NCBI RefSeq assembly: GCF_029227915.1
Contig: NC_079879.1
Location: 15,314,001 to 15,378,000, forward strand
Reading direction: 5' to 3'
Length of the DNA: 64,000 nucleotides
DNA from: Hydractinia symbiolongicarpus
Taxonomy: Eukaryota; Cnidaria; Hydrozoa; Anthoathecata; Hydractiniidae
Shown here: piece by piece, positions 63,320 through 64,000 of the stretch
Layout: every line of letters starts with the position of its first letter
How positions within the stretch are numbered: the first letter of the stretch is position 1
Notes under the pieces: model-generated
Database searches by the model: none
Told to the model about the DNA's origin: nothing
The model's input: the letters and a program-made list of their open reading frames with translations, nothing else
Program-made: the position numbers and the translations under genes

Positions 63320-64000
63320 TTGGAAAAGACTGTAGTGTCGTTTATACGAGTAGATTGTTCTCTATTTGTTAGGTATGACAGGACAAATTTCAGGGCATTA
63401 ATTTCAAATCCATATGCCTCAAGTTTAGCGATTAGTAAATCATGTGGCACGCAATCGAAAGCTTTTGATAGATCCATTAAGACTGCACCAACCACGTAAT
63501 TCATATCAAGTTTTTTCTTCCATTCTTCTAGTAAACGAATTAAGACATGCTGTGTATTATAGTTTTTCCGATAGGCTGACAAAAATATTGAAAGTTTCGA
63601 TTCTATGAAAGACATGATTTGATCCTTCATTATGTTTTCATAGAATTTTGAAAATACATTCAACACACTGACAGGTCTAAAATTTCCAATGCTATATTTG
63701 TCTTTGTCTCCTTTGTCAAGAGGTGCAACCGTTGCACGTTTGGCTCCATCGGGAAAAATATTCAATTTTATGCTGCTGTTTATAGCATTTTTCAATGGGC
63801 CAATCAGATATTCACTAGCTAACTTCACAAGCTTTGGGGGTATTTTGTCTCTACCTGGAGAGGAATTTATGTTTAAATTAGTAAAAAGTTTTTTGATTGT
63901 GTTGTCATCTACCTCCTCAAAGTTAAAAAAATTTTATATTTTCGTTGCAGGCTTTAATTTTGACAATACTCGGATGACTCTCGTATGTTTTAATTATCTC
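63316..64000 (-). pseudogene. LINE reverse transcriptase, fingers
   Basis: LASEYLIGPLKNAINSSIKL, ATVAPLDKGDKDKYSIGNFR, PVSVLNVFSKFYENI and GAVLMDLSKAFDCVPHDLLI (first catalytic Asp) are in order; the frame then ends after NDTTVFSK. Upstream, SSPGRDKIPPKLVKLASEYL runs without a stop from about 63916, so the first Met at 63828 is not the start. A stop near 63930 breaks the frame further upstream. Confidence 0.78.

Larger units (their letters stand above)
62197..64000 (-). mobile_element. Jockey/CR1-type LINE, 3' part
   Basis: A non-LTR element on the minus strand. Its 3' end is at the T tract near 62203-62212, the complement of a poly(A) tail, inside the Polinton capsid-like gene. The RT continues to the right edge of the window, where NFEEVDDNTIKKLFTNLNI and SSPGRDKIPPKLVKLASEYL can be read. 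Confidence 0.8.

Overview
The window is AT-rich eukaryotic DNA made almost entirely of transposable elements, most of them decayed and several nested inside others. I see no bacterial operon, rRNA or tRNA. The mix of Penelope-like, BEL/Pao, Ty3/Gypsy, DIRS, two LINE types, Ginger-like, Helitron-like and Polinton elements, together with spliced exons and HECT-type genes, suggests an invertebrate metazoan. A cnidarian, possibly hydrozoan, is my best guess; this is inference from gene families, not a database match.

Left part (1-20 kb). A Penelope-like retroelement (RT plus GIY-YIG endonuclease) carries the inverted 5' arm typical of its class. Next to it is a coiled-coil ORF on the minus strand. 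A minus-strand Gypsy element runs from 17041 down to about 3422 and is split inside its protease region by about 9.5 kb of a Ginger-like DNA transposon. The Ginger-like element has spliced exons for a KRBA2-type integrase, a Cys-rich region, a cysteine-protease-like domain and a PHD finger. At 17.0-17.5 kb lie a tandem repeat array and a large perfect palindrome, followed by a broken HECT-type ubiquitin ligase gene.

Middle part (20-52 kb). Eight head-to-tail Helitron-like non-autonomous units lie on the plus strand (20124-34453) and three on the minus strand (43104-51811). They join as CTAG|TC, with a GTGGA/TCCAC hairpin just before each CTAG. Between the two arrays is a LINE fragment whose RT was split by a young BEL/Pao element with identical 147-bp LTRs, followed by an integrase-like gene fragment. 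Inside the first minus-strand unit lies a 3'-truncated DIRS retrotransposon flanked by a 245-bp direct duplication of the unit.

Right part (52-64 kb). After about 1.7 kb of empty AT-rich DNA comes a visibly more GC-rich Polinton/adintovirus-like island (about 53.5-62.2 kb). It holds a fragmented protein-primed PolB, several structural or membrane-type genes in both orientations, a 47-residue Cys-rich ORF and a truncated major-capsid-like gene. The last gene is cut by the poly(A) end of a Jockey/CR1-type LINE that runs off the right edge on the minus strand.

Most coding regions are pseudogenes. The best preserved are the BEL gag-pol (one in-frame UAG), the three DIRS ORFs up to the truncation, and several small Polinton genes.
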